NCBI GenBank assembly: GCA_020205615.1
Contig: CM035164.1
Span: 2,321,501-2,385,500 of the forward strand
Reading direction: 5' to 3'
DNA from: Panax quinquefolius
Taxonomy: Eukaryota; Streptophyta; Magnoliopsida; Apiales; Araliaceae
Length of the DNA: 64,000 bases
This document shows positions 11,397 to 22,863 of the stretch, one piece after another; positions within the stretch are counted from its first letter, which is position 1, and each line of letters begins with the position of its first letter. A model generated the notes under the pieces. It was not told the origin of the DNA, made no database searches, and was given only the letters and a program-made list of their open reading frames with translations. Made by a program: the position numbers and the translations under genes.

Positions 11397-11699
11397 AGTT
11401 TTTTTGGATCAGAATATTGGATATTTTTATTTTTGTGATTTGTAAAATTGTATAGTATTTATTTTAATCGAAATTTTTATAAAATATAGTATTTTAAGTA
11501 TAATTTTGATATATATACACTAATAGAGTTGTACAATATGTACAACCCTGTTTTGTATATATATCCAAATTATATCTAAAAATATTGTATTTTATAAAAA
11601 TTTCAGTTAGAATAAATACTATATATTTTTTGAGAGTCACAAGAAAAGCAAAAAATAAATTTTTTTTGAAAATGTCCAATATTCCGGTCCAAAAAAGCT
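11397..11699. mobile_element. Foldback (long inverted repeat) MITE
   Basis: Two arms of about 145 bp run from agtttttttggatc (11397) and ggtccaaaaaagct (to 11699) to a perfect central palindrome GTTGTACA-ata-TGTACAAC (11528-11546). Arms pair along almost the full length with small indels. No clear target duplication is seen. A transcript would form one long hairpin. Confidence 0.7.
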
Positions 11700-11784
11700 G
11701 TTTGTGAATATTTGACAGAATTGGATGAAGAATAACACCAAGTAATTATATAAAAGTTGTCTAATTTATTTTGATAAATTATTA

Positions 11785-12074
11785 CTTCCTCCGTTCCTAA
11801 AAGATTATCGTTTTAGAAGAAATAATTTATTCTAATTTATTTGTCGTTTACAACTTTCTAGAAAAATAAATTATTTACTTTTCTATATCACTCGTATCTT
11901 CTCTCATTTTCATAAAAAATTATCTTCCTTGTATTAATAATTTTTAACTTTCCATAAGGGGTAGTAATGGAATTTTAAACAAATTTTAATTGTTAAATGA
12001 TGGAGTAGTATTAAATGACTTTTTTAATCCATGTGCAAAAACCTTAAACGACAATCTTTTATGAACGGAGATAG
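11785..12074. mobile_element. Stowaway-type MITE
   Basis: 290 bp with terminal inverted repeats cttcctccgttcctaaaag at left and the complement of ctatctccgttcataaaag at right, flanked by TA (11783-11784 and 12075-12076). The ctccgt-type ends and TA target match the Stowaway (Tc1/mariner-derived) family. Confidence 0.8.
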
Positions 12075-12137
12075 TAATAAACTGTATAATACTCCCTCCG
12101 TCCCAAGATAAAAGTCTCAGCTTACTTTTTATGCATA

Positions 12138-12466
12138 CAGTAAAACCTCTATTTAGGAATAGATTTGAGACCAAACTATTTATATTCTAATTGAGAGGTT
12201 ATTACTAAATAGAGGTATTGGTACAAAATATTTTTCGAACATCCAAAAATATTCACTTTAACAAAAATATCAATAAGAACTCCCTAATAAATTATTTAGA
12301 TTTCAAACTAGGAAAATGTAGTCTTTTATTTATAGGAAATATAGTCTTTTATGGGAAAATGTGATCTTTTATAGAAAATATAGTCTTTGTATAAAAAAAA
12401 TATAGTTCTTTATAAAAAATGTAGTCTTTTATAAAAAATATAGTCTTTTAAAATTAATATTGTCTT

Positions 12467-12506
<40 letters not shown>

Positions 12507-12675
12507 TATTATATATATAGATGTATAGTTTCTTAATCTGAGATTTAAAAAGATATAACATATTACAATTTAGAGGTTATTCTTATTTATAACTGGCCCA
12601 AATTGGGACCAAATGTTTCTATAATATTGTAGAGGTTATTCTTATATAGAGTATTCCTAAATAGGGGTTTTACAG
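12138..12675. mobile_element. TIR element nested in Stowaway MITE
   Basis: Ends cagtaaaacctctatttagg (left) and the complement of ctgtaaaacccctatttagg (right) form inverted repeats; 538 bp. No target duplication is obvious and there is no coding capacity. A related end occurs in the element at 14404. Confidence 0.7.
12312..12475. repeat. Minisatellite of about 19-20 bp unit
   Basis: About seven imperfect copies of a unit like atagtcttttataaaaaat lie inside the nested TIR element. They are followed by a TA microsatellite at about 12475-12502. Confidence 0.75.
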
Positions 12676-12908
12676 AAAGAGGATAAAATGACAACATTGC
12701 CCATATTTAAATTCTCATTTAATTGCATAGTTTTTTGCACATTACTAGTTATGCTCCATAAATATGCATAGAAAATAGAAATATAACAAATAATAATAAG
12801 GGTATTATAGGTAAATTATTATAAAAATAGATTATTTAAAGTAAGTATGCATTTAACTTGAAACTACCTAAAATATTAATAAAAACTTTTATTTTAAGAC
12901 AGAAAAAG

Positions 12909-13354
12909 TATTTGATTACTCAATATTTATAGTATTTAGTGCGTTTAAAGCATTTGAAAGTTCAAATATACTTAAAATTCTTATTGCTTGGGTATGAGTT
13001 TATTTTAAACGCAACAGTTACATTTAATGCCCAAACACTATAAACTCCATGACTACAAATGTCTCTCAAAGTTGGGTGGTGACGTGGATGGCAGAAAAGC
13101 CACGTCAGATTCCAATAATAGCACACTATATTTTCTGTATAGTTGATGGAGGCTTTCAGCAGTTAAAGGAATAGATTCTTTCCCAAAACGTGTAAAGTAA
13201 CAAACTCCATGTATTCCACTTTTGGCAACATATCTTTGGTATTCTGTTAGGCTTTCTTATTCCACTTTTACACTCGACTCCTTTCACATTTTAATGTAAT
13301 AATTTCAATACCCAACACCACATTTAGTAGATTTCCATAATTGTCTTCCACATT
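12909..13354. other. Intergenic DNA, nothing recognised
   Basis: AT-rich, no ORF. The only structure is a small hairpin near 13079-13108 (GACGTGG / CCACGTC with a 14-nt loop). Confidence 0.4.
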
Positions 13355-13585
13355 ACTCCCTTCCTCCCATCATATATCTAACTTTTTTTTCCAAATTATT
13401 TAACGTTTTATATAATTTAGGAGAATTAGTCATAATTTTTTTAAAATTATCCCTTACGAGAAAATTTACAGAGTATGAGATAAGTATTGTACAGAGTATT
13501 ATAGACAATTGATACTATATTTAATATTATACAATCATTCCTTAATTCTTGTGCAAAATTCTAAAACGTCATATATTATGTGTAC
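13355..13585. mobile_element. Possible degenerate Stowaway-like MITE
   Basis: The left side begins tactcccttcctcccatcat. The right side near 13565-13580 (gtcatatattatg) is partly complementary to the left subterminal sequence, but the outermost right end is lost. Weak. Confidence 0.3.
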
Positions 13586-13854
13586 GTGCTTAGAAATCAC
13601 TTTTCCTTTTACATAAATTTGGTCAAATTTATAATTAGGTTCAATCCACTCCTAAGTATATTATTATTTTATTTAAAAAAATTTAAACTAATATTTTTTT
13701 GGTAAATAGAAGCTTTAAATTCGTATGTTCAATTTTTTGTCTCTCTTTTGGCACATTAGTGAAATGCTTCTGTGAACTTAATATATAAAATATATTTAAG
13801 TTTATTTTTGAGAACCTTTATTATTACAAATCAATACTAGTGATACATTTTATC

Positions 13855-13985
13855 CGGATCCGGCTATCATGAAATTAACTTCATAGTAAATTGGTCAATT
13901 ATGTCATGTAGAGGAAAAGATCACTTTCCGCCTACGCGTCGACACTATATTTGGTCAATTAAACAAAATTAACTTCATACTAACC
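13855..13985. repeat. Dispersed repeat, inverted relative of 9100-9237
   Basis: Shares attaacttcata, ttggtcaatt and a gcgtcgac-containing core with the other copy when reverse-complemented. Class unknown. Confidence 0.45.
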
Positions 13986-14403
13986 GTTTCTATTTCATCC
14001 CAGAAGCTTAGGGAGGAGCATGGGGAAGGAGCCAAAAGGGAAATTAGGGGGAAACTTTGCATGCTAAATTATGATTTCTTGCTGAGTGGTAGACTCGAAC
14101 ATGTGACATTGATTAGAAAAAGAGGAGTCTTTTACTTGGTGGTTATCACTTTGTTGTAATTTATTTAAGTTTTAATAACAATAAATTTTATGGATTAATA
14201 TTACTTTTCAATTTAATTTATAATATAAAACTTAAATGAACTCGTATCAATTTTAAATTTAAAAATTATTTCAAATTAAAAATTTAAAAACTCACTAATA
14301 ATCTTGTATTTTGAAACCAATTAACTTCATATCCAAATCAATTCTCATTCTAAACCTTCTTCCTCAATTTTCAAAATAATATAACGCAGATTAACATTAT
14401 ACA
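13986..14403. other. Intergenic DNA, nothing recognised
   Basis: Contains gagtggtagactcgaac (about 14083), a phrase common in old plant repeats, but I can define no element boundary. Confidence 0.35.
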
Positions 14404-15190
14404 AGAGAACCTCTATAAATTAATACTCAATAAATTAATAATCTTTCTAAAATAATATTTTTTCTCAGTCCCGACTTGGGCTAATGGGATAAATTAATAA
14501 TTTTGATAAAATAATAATTTTTAAAAAGACCTTTATATAAATATATGGTCCCATCAAAATCATAAATTAATAATTATTTTAAATTACAAATATATCTAGG
14601 GTAATCTTGTAAAATATGATTCATCAAGTCACTGTTGTAAATCTTTCTGAGTACATGTAGGGTGATCTCTCTTATAGTAGCATAATTCCTTGCGTATTTG
14701 ATTTGTCATGGTGGATTTATGAACAACTTTTAGATGAGAAGCCATTGTTGAGTATGATTTGAAGAATTTTTGTTGATGTTAATATAGTAGTTCTCTTTAT
14801 CATCATACATGGAATGTATTAAATTCTAGTACAATGAACTTATATATACAAATTAAATAAACTTAATGTGAATATAGTTTTTTTTTTGAAATAAAATGTG
14901 AATGTAATTTGAAAAGTGGATAGAATGAACATTATTTAATTATTAAAATAATTAATATAACTTACAATGAATACTATTATTACATTAATTTAATAAGTAT
15001 GATACATTGCATCAAAAAAAGTATGATATAAACATCAATAAAATGCAATAATTTTAATGTAATTAAATTTGGGTTCACCGAATAGAAAAACACTCTTTAA
15101 ATTAATAAATTATTAATTTATCGATTAAATAATAACTCTCTAAATTAATAAAAAATTTCAGTCCTAACAGTATTAATTTATAGAACTTGA
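14404..15190. mobile_element. TIR element with cctctataaattaata ends
   Basis: The left end gagaacctctataaattaat and the right end tattaatttatagaacttg are inverted repeats of about 24 bp, followed inward by several taaattaata words. The interior has no long ORF. The ends resemble those of 12138-12675, suggesting one superfamily. No clean target duplication is visible. Confidence 0.55.
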
Positions 15191-15508
15191 ACATAGAAAG
15201 TAGATTTTTTATTATTTTTTCCCTTTTCTAAATAGATTTGGGATTTTACACGCTAAATACATTTTCGGAGATCTAAAAATTAAAATGAAAACAAAACAGA
15301 AGAAAATAAATTCATAAAGTCAATTGGGCCGAATCGTTTCAATTGTTAGCCCGTAAACATTGGGCCTTCTCAACCCAAGACAGATCGGACTTTGTACCCA
15401 AATGGGACTGCAAGTATTACATTACATCTATCTTAAATAAAGGAATCTTGTTTGATTTTTTGGGGCTCAAATTTTATCAAAAGTATAATTTGACAACACC
15501 TTATAATA
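15191..15508. other. Intergenic DNA, nothing recognised
   Basis: Short open stretch at 15343-15561 on the plus strand runs into the Helitron and shows no family resemblance; not called as a gene. Confidence 0.4.
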
Positions 15509-15726
15509 CTAGCACTCCGTGCCGCACGAGTTTCGTGTATAAATTTTGTAAAATAAAATAAATTTTTTATAAATTTAGGGGACTAAATAGAAAAAAATAT
15601 TAATATAAAAAAGATAAAATAGTAATATATCTAAACTTATAGGAGACAAAAGAAAAAAAAAAAAAATAGTGCGACACATTACAATAACAACATCAGTGAC
15701 TCCAGAAAGCTGCTTTATAATATAGA
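15509..15726 (-). mobile_element. Non-autonomous Helitron, complete (218 bp)
   Basis: On the minus strand it begins TCTATATTATAAAGC (preceded by A) and ends with a short CGTGC/GCACG hairpin, gagtg, then CTAG followed by T. This gives the A/T insertion site, TC start and CTRR end expected of Helitrons. No RepHel coding sequence, so it depends on a partner. A related fragment begins at about 15793. Confidence 0.75.
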
Positions 15727-15789
15727 TATAGATTTATGACAATCATCAAATGAAAACATACCATGAAATTTAAATAAACTTCTTTTCTA

Positions 15790-15850
15790 GAGGAGTTTCG
15801 TGTATAAATTATGTGGAATAAAATAATTTTTTTTATAAATTTAATATGAT
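15790..15850 (-). mobile_element. Helitron fragment
   Basis: ctagaggagtttcgtgtata and the following sequence match the Helitron at 15509-15590, but the partner end is missing. Confidence 0.5.
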
Positions 15851-16219
15851 TATTTAATCATTTCACAATTTTTTTAAAGAAAAATCTTTGTAAAAGGAAA
15901 TTATATTTTTTTGACAAAACTTTTCTTGTTAACTTGTAAGTTTAAATTAATGAGGAAGAGTAGTAGAAGAAAGAGTCAATAGTAGTTAAAATTTGCATGA
16001 AATTGCTCCAAGTCTGTTGGCTAAAAGCAACATCTTACACCACAATTTCCTCAACCTGCTCATATTCTCTCTCACACACAAACAAATTAACAACTGATGT
16101 AGTAACATTTAATTACCAAAAGATAATAGATTGTTAATTCGATATAATAACTTTACTTTTGGGTTTATGCATGCGCATATAATATTATTTTTAAAATATA
16201 TGCATACATGTTGTTAAAG
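15851..16219. other. AT-rich intergenic DNA, no feature seen
   Basis: Poly-T/A runs and a ctcacacacaaac stretch only. Confidence 0.4.
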
Positions 16220-16235
16220 ATATATATATATATAT

Positions 16236-16367
16236 AGAACTAGGATCGTGTTTAGGAATGCAGGGCAATGATTAAAATGCTGACCAAATTTATTTTATTT
16301 TTTTGTAGAACAACTAAAAAAATCCGGATTTTTTTTGTTATGGTTCGAGAGTCCTGGACTGATCCCA

Positions 16368-16370
<3 letters not shown>
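16236..16370. mobile_element. Short MITE inserted in a TA microsatellite
   Basis: About 135 bp between two TA runs. The ends gaactaggatcgtg and the complement of gagtgggatcagt are imperfect inverted repeats. This position is typical of plant MITEs that target (TA)n; family not identified. Confidence 0.45.
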
Positions 16371-16426
<56 letters not shown>

Positions 16427-16427
16427 T
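16371..16427. repeat. (TA)n(CA)n microsatellite
   Basis: Compound dinucleotide run: about 22 TA units, then about 6 CA units. Confidence 0.95.
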
Positions 16428-16834
16428 AAAAGCAAACATAAAAGTATATGAAAAAAGAAAATTTATAAGCATGCTTTAACTAAGCTTGACTATATTTAAA
16501 ATAATATTTTTTTTAGGTTTTCTTTCAAATTCAATTGTATTAATGATGAAAACATAAAAAGAAAAAGAAGAAGAAAAAGAAATTAAAGACATTGTCGTTT
16601 TTTATAATGTAAAACTCTTTTATATAAAATTAAGTATTTTTGTAAATTGATTTATGCCACTGCATTGTTATATATATTGCATATTTAATGTATGGATCAA
16701 GGGTTTCATTTCATAGTACTACATAAAAATTCACAAGCTCCCTCTTTTTTTCATATTTATTCCACACACACATACAGGACTGATTCATATATGTAAGTTT
16801 ATCCTTAAAATATACTTTTCAGTCGTCCTATCCG
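16428..16834. other. AT-rich intergenic DNA, no feature seen
   Basis: An A/G-rich run at 16556-16590 and poly-T runs; no ORF or terminal repeats. Confidence 0.4.
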
Positions 16835-17236
16835 CAGATCGAACGGTAAGGAAGACCTCCCATTCATAGTTTAATATGTTAGTGTCCGCAGTTTAATACT
16901 GTGAATAGTATGATTGTCCAAAATACCCCTTGTCAATTCGCAATTTAATTGTACGGACGCTAGGTATGACATTTGTTAATACTTGAGAACGACACCGTTT
17001 TAGTTCATACAACCTGTCCACAGAAATAAATTGTGGAAGTTGAGTTTATTAATGATATAATTCAAACTACGTCGTTTTTAGTTAACCACCAGCCGCAGAA
17101 CTAAACTGAGAACTTTTGAGTGTAATATAAAATAGTTAAAATTTTTATTTCTTCTTACATATTATTGTCCTTACTGATTCATGCGATTTGGGATGATCAT
17201 GAGAAACATGCATGACTAAACATTTGTCAGTATGTA

Positions 17237-17307
<71 letters not shown>

Positions 17308-17565
17308 CGGTATGTCGTTGTCTCCCATGCTTCATACTATGAGAAAAGACTTCTCCCATTGCTAGATTTTATTTGTTTAGCCATACATGTTTCTCATCAT
17401 CCCATATAGCATGGATATATATGTTATAAAAATATGTTTATACGACGAAATGAAAGATTGATAGCTTTACATCTAACTTTTTTGGTTTGAGGTATAATCC
17501 ACATAACTAAAGTGTGGAATGTAAAAATATTATTTTACTCGTCCGCAGAACTAAAGTGCGGACGA
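16835..17565. repeat. Unclassified repeat with recurrent short hairpins
   Basis: Three perfect hairpins share a 9-nt loop of the form gaactaaag: 17017-17037 (stem TCCACA/TGTGGA), 17498-17518 (same stem) and 17540-17564 (stem CGTCCGCA/TGCGGACG). Degenerate relatives lie at 16884-16905 and 17091-17110. The part 16985-17110 is related, inverted, to 22890-22986. It is probably a transposon of unknown class, split from its relative by solo LTR H. A (TG)n(TA)n microsatellite lies inside it. Confidence 0.6.
17237..17305. repeat. (TG)n(TA)n microsatellite
   Basis: About 11 TG units followed by about 23 TA units. Confidence 0.95.
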
Positions 17566-17972
17566 ACGGTAGAACAAATTTGGTTACCCTAATTGATCCA
17601 TTTTTCTCGTCTCTTTCTCATAAAAGGTTAAATCAACTTGAGAGAGCAGAACAAATACTGAGCATACAAGATCACTTTTATTCTTATTTTTCACATGCTT
17701 ATACGTTTGAGAGCGTATAGTCTACTAGAAAACATATAGGAGACAACATCAACAAAAATATGTAATCTATAATTTCTTTTTTACAATTGATTTATTTATT
17801 TTCCATAGATTTGTTTGCTAAGTACTGAGGAAGAATTACATGTATTACAATAATATGCAAGAAGAAATGGAAAATTTGATAACTTTAAATCGAACTCTTC
17901 TATTTTCAGATCGTGACTGTCAAAATGAGATGAGATCCAAAAGTCAAACTATGAAGAATGTAGATAGAGTAT
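17566..17972. other. Flank of solo LTR H, no gene seen
   Basis: Short open stretch at 17514-17720 has no family resemblance. The last five bases (AGTAT, 17968-17972) are the left target duplication of LTR H. Confidence 0.4.
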
Positions 17973-19770
17973 TGTGACGCCCCAATTCTCTACACTTCCT
18001 GTAGCAGATTTGGTGCTCACGTCTATAAATATTTCATAATATTTAACTTCTATTTATTCAAGGTTCAAAGTATATCATAATAGATAGTAGTTCTCGCCAG
18101 AACAATTACTGTGTTTGGATACCCTCACTTGGATGTATAGATTTATATCTCATTGATATCTCTTTCATATCAATAATTCCTATCTATCTGATATTCATAA
18201 TATTAGTGATAAGATTGTTCTTGGAATCGAAGGGCGCATTCCGGTTAAGGTAAATACCATACCGACGTTCATCAAGTGGAACCTCAGTGATTACAGAACT
18301 CTCAAAATCATTCAATACCCTCATTCAGATGTATAGTTCATATGGATATTGTACTAAATCAGTATTACCCTCTAAATCATCTAAAAATGTAAGTATAACA
18401 CAATTGATAAAACAAAAGATGATAATATATTTTATAACTTTGAATTCGATTACATAGATTCCAAGATCATATTGTTATTACATCAGAGTCTAAAAAGACT
18501 TAAGCAAATACATGTAAAAGCATTAAAAGCTAATCTAGCAGGGTCTCTATCCATTGAGGTGTGTATTGGAACATCCGGGGTTTTCATTCAACGCTGAAAA
18601 GAAAATTATATTTGCAAGGATGAGCTACAAAAGGCTCAACAAGTTTTAAATATTTAACAAGGTATACTCACACTATGTTTGAATTGAATGAACATTTAGT
18701 TCAAGATTTTTCATATATATTATACTGAGGTTTGTCTGTCAAACCACACATATTAATTATAATTTCTGTCAGTTATAAAAACTTAGAAATCAGAGGTTGA
18801 TCTGTTCAACCGAACTTAGTAATCATTTCTAAAGGTCATATAAACTTAGAAATTATTAGTTCAGATATTTAATAGGGTATTAGCCTATTTATATCCTAGG
18901 AGTATGCATATCATCATAACAATAGTGTCCCAGACACACAAAGGTCAGTTTAGTACTGCCTATAAACCCTGGTCAATATATACTTGCCTGGTCGTCACTC
19001 TTATATAAAGAGGCAAATAATTTCAGTATATATGACGTACCAAACATTATTAGTTTCTACTCAATTTATGCTTTGATATCAAATTAAATTCACACAAATA
19101 ATAGTTCATTTCATTAAGTTAACCTTGGAAAAAAAGCAATAACTTCCCAACAATAGATAACACGAACAAAATATTTAAACGAGTTCGTACAATAGATGCA
19201 CAAGTATTAGAAGACATAGTGTAAAGAACGTTTAGTTAATGCTACTTGAAGGCGTTACGTAACCTAAATATGTTCGAATATATCCATAATGGTCGTTAGA
19301 ATTTATAAGAACGTGTATCTAATTGAACTATTTAAGTCTAGTTTGGTTTTGGTTTCGATTCGGTATCTCGATCGCTTCATTTGATAATTAAACGTGTTGA
19401 TTTATCAACAAAACTTTATTTAAAAGCTTAAATATTATTTTAGATAATTTAATTATCACTCATAATATTTGTAGAAGCTTATAATAATTTAATTATCATT
19501 TATAATAATTTTTAAAAACTTAATACTATTTTTCAATGATTTATTTAATAAAATTCCAAATGATTTTATTATCATTAATATTTAAATAAATTAAATTATT
19601 AATAAAAATTATGTCAAAATGTCAAAATTTATTTAATATAACTTAAAATGAATTTTAAAACTTAATTATTAATTATCAATCATCAATTATCAATATTTAT
19701 TTATTATTTAATTCTAATTTATTTTAATTATTATCATTTATTTTTATTTAATCTTGTCGCTAAAGGCTAT

Positions 19771-19819
19771 AACGACAGTCAGAACTGTCGTTATTGGTGT
19801 TCTTCATCTGATGAAGAAC
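19771..19819. repeat. Two adjacent perfect hairpins in LTR H
   Basis: First: AACGACAGT, loop caga, ACTGTCGTT (19771-19792). Second: GTTCTTCATC, one-base loop, GATGAAGAAC (19799-19819). Only 6 nt separate them. Confidence 0.8.
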
Positions 19820-20465
19820 AATCAGTTAATGCCTTGGAGGCTAAGTTTGATCGGATATAATTTCCAATTGGTTATCTTTTTAGATGCCTAAATTGTTCTA
19901 GGTTGTTGTATTCATGTAACTCTATAATTATATACAAAGTTTGGGATCTAATTATATCATGACAGGAAGATATAATTGGTCAAACTACGTTGATCAACCT
20001 GTTCTTCACGTTTCTAGAAATTCCATAAAGTATTCGGTCAATGTCGATCAACGATCTTTGACCGTTAATATCCTGCATCTTATTTATTGTTAAGGTGATA
20101 TAATGATATAGATTTGTAGCATACATGTCAGGGTACAAAAAAGTTCCAATGGATTACACTATCAACATCATAAATGAAAGATCTAGGTTGGTTAAAAAGT
20201 TGTCAAGCCCCTGTCTAGATTTTTGGAAATTCCAAAAATTCATTTTCTGTGACCGGTCAACGGGTTTTGACCAGCAATATCTTTCAGCACAAAGATCCTA
20301 TGAGCATGATTTCAGTTCCAGATTGTTAACCTCATGGCATAATATAACTATGAAGCTTAAAACAGAACAAACAACTAACAGGGTAAGATCTAGAGGCCCT
20401 GACATTAGGCTATCAGCCACAATTTCTAGTTTTGGACAGTTTGCTATTTTCTTCATTTTTATACA

Positions 20466-22032
20466 GGGCAAAAGTCCAAAAATGCCCCTAATGTTTACCC
20501 CGATATCCCACTTACACCCTGAACTATTTTTTTTCCTAAAAGTACACTCAACGTTACAAATTTTGGCTCAACTATGCCCCTCCCGTCAACGGATCTCCAC
20601 TTAGATAAATGTGACTGACTAGGCTGGACACATGGCAAAAATAAAATTTAATAATCTTTTTTTATTTTCTCGCTCTCCTCCCTCTTTTGTCTCTCTTTCT
20701 CCTTTTTTTTCTTCTCCCTCTTCTCTCTCTCTATTTTCTTCTTCCTCTGTTCCTTCCTCTGTTCCGTTATGCAGATGATCATTCAGTTCAGTGCATCATC
20801 ATTTCCACAAGGCCTACTTATAGATGGATTCTGCAAATGAATCCCCCCATTACAATAACCTCTCTCTTACTTTTTTCTTAGCTCCAACACATAATCCATC
20901 AGACCATTTTGACAACATGGGGTCAGAATACAGAACATGGGAATGACTCCATGCTGCTTTTTGACAACTGGGGTCAGAATAAAGCAAGGTTATTGATGAA
21001 GGCCAGCCACCATAAATGATGCATATAAAGAGATGGATAATGTAAAAGGTGGCTGCAAAATCCAAGCACTTCTTTGCCCTCTCAATCAAGTATAGCAAAT
21101 AACTAGCCCTGCATAAACATTAAAATTAAAATTACGATGCTTTAAAGACATTTATTACTTCTTCATAGTGATTTTAGCACAAGCAGCATAGACCAAAAAA
21201 TCAAATCAACCTCAGGTAACCCAAAACATCAACTTTTAAATAACTAAACTAGATAGAATTAAAGGGCAATAATAATTCATATAATCTCAAATTCTACTAT
21301 TTTTTTCACAAATACCCATTTCTTTAATTTCTATAACAATTCATAAAACCAACTAACAAATTCATGAAACCCACAAAAATTATACAATCAATTTTCAAGT
21401 AGGCCAATAAAAAAAATTAAATAGGGGTATGACAAATAAAAGTTAAATTAAAATTATGGGTATCAAAAAGATTCAAAACCCTCACCTGATATCAGCTCCA
21501 ATCTCTTAAATTAAACCCATCAAATTTATTCAATGAAATCTATAAACCCTAACCACTTTTGAATTTTTCAGCCATAAGAAGATAGAGATTGGGAGGAGAG
21601 AGAAAATAAATGCATGACACTTTGTATACATCGTATCTTTGCAAAAAGATGTATGAGAGAGGATGATAGCGATTCCTAGGAGTTTTGTCGCTTAAATCCA
21701 TTGGAAAATCACCAGTAAAAGAAGAGTTAGTTAAAGAATGATGGAAGTTAATGAAGAGAGGGCTTAGAGAGAGAATGGGGTGTGGTTAGTGTTTAGAGAG
21801 AGAATATTCAGTTTAATGGGTGAGGATGAGTTGGAATTTTTATTTAGTTTTTTATTTTTGCCATGTTAGTTAATTTTAACGTCCGTTTGTCTAGTTGTCA
21901 TTTATTTTTAATGAGAGAGGCATAGTTGAGCCAAAATTTATAACGTTGAGTGTACTTTTGAAAAAAAAAAATAGTTCAAGGTGTAAGTAGGACATCTGGA
22001 TAAACTTGAGGGGCATTTTTGTACTTTTGCCC
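20466..22032. mobile_element. Pack-MULE (Mutator-like, non-autonomous)
   Basis: 1567 bp with long terminal inverted repeats (about 200 bp, outer ends gggcaaaagtccaaaaatg and gggcaaaagtacaaaaatg). It is flanked by a 10-bp duplication TTTTTATACA (20456-20465 and 22033-22042), the size expected for Mutator-like elements. The interior has no transposase but carries a fragment of a host gene (SYS1-like exon), which defines a Pack-MULE. It is inserted in solo LTR H. Confidence 0.85.
20988..21108 (-). pseudogene. SYS1: Captured exon of a SYS1-like Golgi membrane protein gene
   Basis: The minus strand encodes a 40-residue stretch with LLYLIERAKKCLDF and YIIHLFICIIYGGWPSSIT, matching the central part of plant SYS1, a small multi-pass Golgi protein that anchors an ARF-like GTPase (family knowledge). 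It is preceded by an AG splice acceptor (21109-21110), so the capture was from genomic DNA with intron sequence. After SSIT the reading frame continues into unrelated sequence (to about 20850) containing a duplicated ctgacccca...gttgtcaaaa block. First and last exons are missing, so no functional protein is expected. Recognition is by motif memory, not by search. Confidence 0.7.
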
Positions 22033-22296
22033 TTTTTATACATTAAGATGTTATGAAACTATGTTTTATCAACCCAAATCACTAAATAACATAAGACTTA
22101 ACATTTCTAAACATTAAAACATAAAATCTACCGAAGTATTAAAGATCTAGCATCGAATTAGGGTTTTTACCTCTCAAAGTAAATATTCAATTCATTCTCT
22201 TTGATTCTGATCTTTGATGGTTATGGACTTTATATTGATCAACTTTTACCTAAATTTTGGTGTTTATTTCGTGGACTTAATGAATGGAAGTGCTTG

Positions 22297-22305
22297 CTAT
22301 TTATA
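22297..22305 (-). promoter_or_regulatory. TATA box of solo LTR H
   Basis: TATAAATAG on the minus strand, 555 bp from the LTR start in that orientation, a plausible U3 length. Confidence 0.55.
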
Positions 22306-22863
22306 AGATGGACAAGGCTAGGGTTTTATTGTCTTTAAACCATTACTTCCAAGCTATGTTTTGATTTATCAAGTGGCTGCCTATGGTGTCGGGTTGCAGG
22401 CCTAAAAATTCTGTTCAATGCACTTTGAATCATTACAAAAGGTGACTCACCTATTTCTAATTTTTGTGAAAAAGGTTCGGTCTCCTTTTCTTTATTTTTA
22501 TTATTAAAGGAAGAGAAAATCAACTTTGCTTCTTTTTCATTCATGTGGTTGAGGTTGTAAGGGTATTTTGGTCATTTTTCATGCCTTTTTAGGGTTTATG
22601 GTTTATCCCTTAGGGTTTATCAATTCGTACTAGGGTTTAATAATTAAGATTAAGGTTTTTAATTTTAGTTTACGGTTTCCTAATTAGGTTTAGGGTTTTC
22701 AAATTATGTTTTCATAATTAAATTTGATAGTGTTATATTTCATTTAACATATAACAACACATAATATAAAGACACATTATTTCAAGTATACATATAATAA
22801 CTTGTATTAATATTCAAAAATCTTATTAAAGATTCTTATTAGGGTTTGGATTATTATAAGTAT

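Larger units (their letters stand above)
12092..12908. mobile_element. Second Stowaway-type MITE, interrupted
   Basis: The left end ctccctccgtcccaagat at 12092 and a right end complementary to cttttttctgtcttaaaat-like sequence finishing at 12908 are both flanked by TA. The body is split by another TIR element (12138-12675), leaving about 280 bp of Stowaway sequence. Confidence 0.7.
17973..22858 (-). mobile_element. Solo LTR H of a Ty3-gypsy element, holding a Pack-MULE
   Basis: Begins tgtgacgcccc at 17973, the same terminus as the Tekay-type LTRs here, and ends at 22858 in attattata, apparently a mutated attattaca. It is flanked by AGTAT on both sides (17968-17972, 22859-22863). After removing the MULE (1577 bp with duplication) the LTR is about 3.3 kb. 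TATA box on the minus strand at 22297-22305. No internal region exists, so it arose by LTR-LTR recombination. Two adjacent perfect hairpins lie at 19771-19792 and 19799-19819. Confidence 0.7.

Noticed and set aside
17208..17310. Peptide with long Cys-Val and Ile-Tyr repeats
   Set aside because: It is the translation of the (TG)n(TA)n microsatellite.
9095..17970. Host protein-coding gene in the intergenic stretch
   Set aside because: All open stretches are under 90 codons, with no splice-linked conserved domain and transposon boundaries on both sides.
20687..20930. Plus-strand open stretch in the Pack-MULE beginning MDSANESPHYNN
   Set aside because: Short, antisense-overlapping the sequence following the SYS1 exon, ends after about 40 codons, and I recognise no family.
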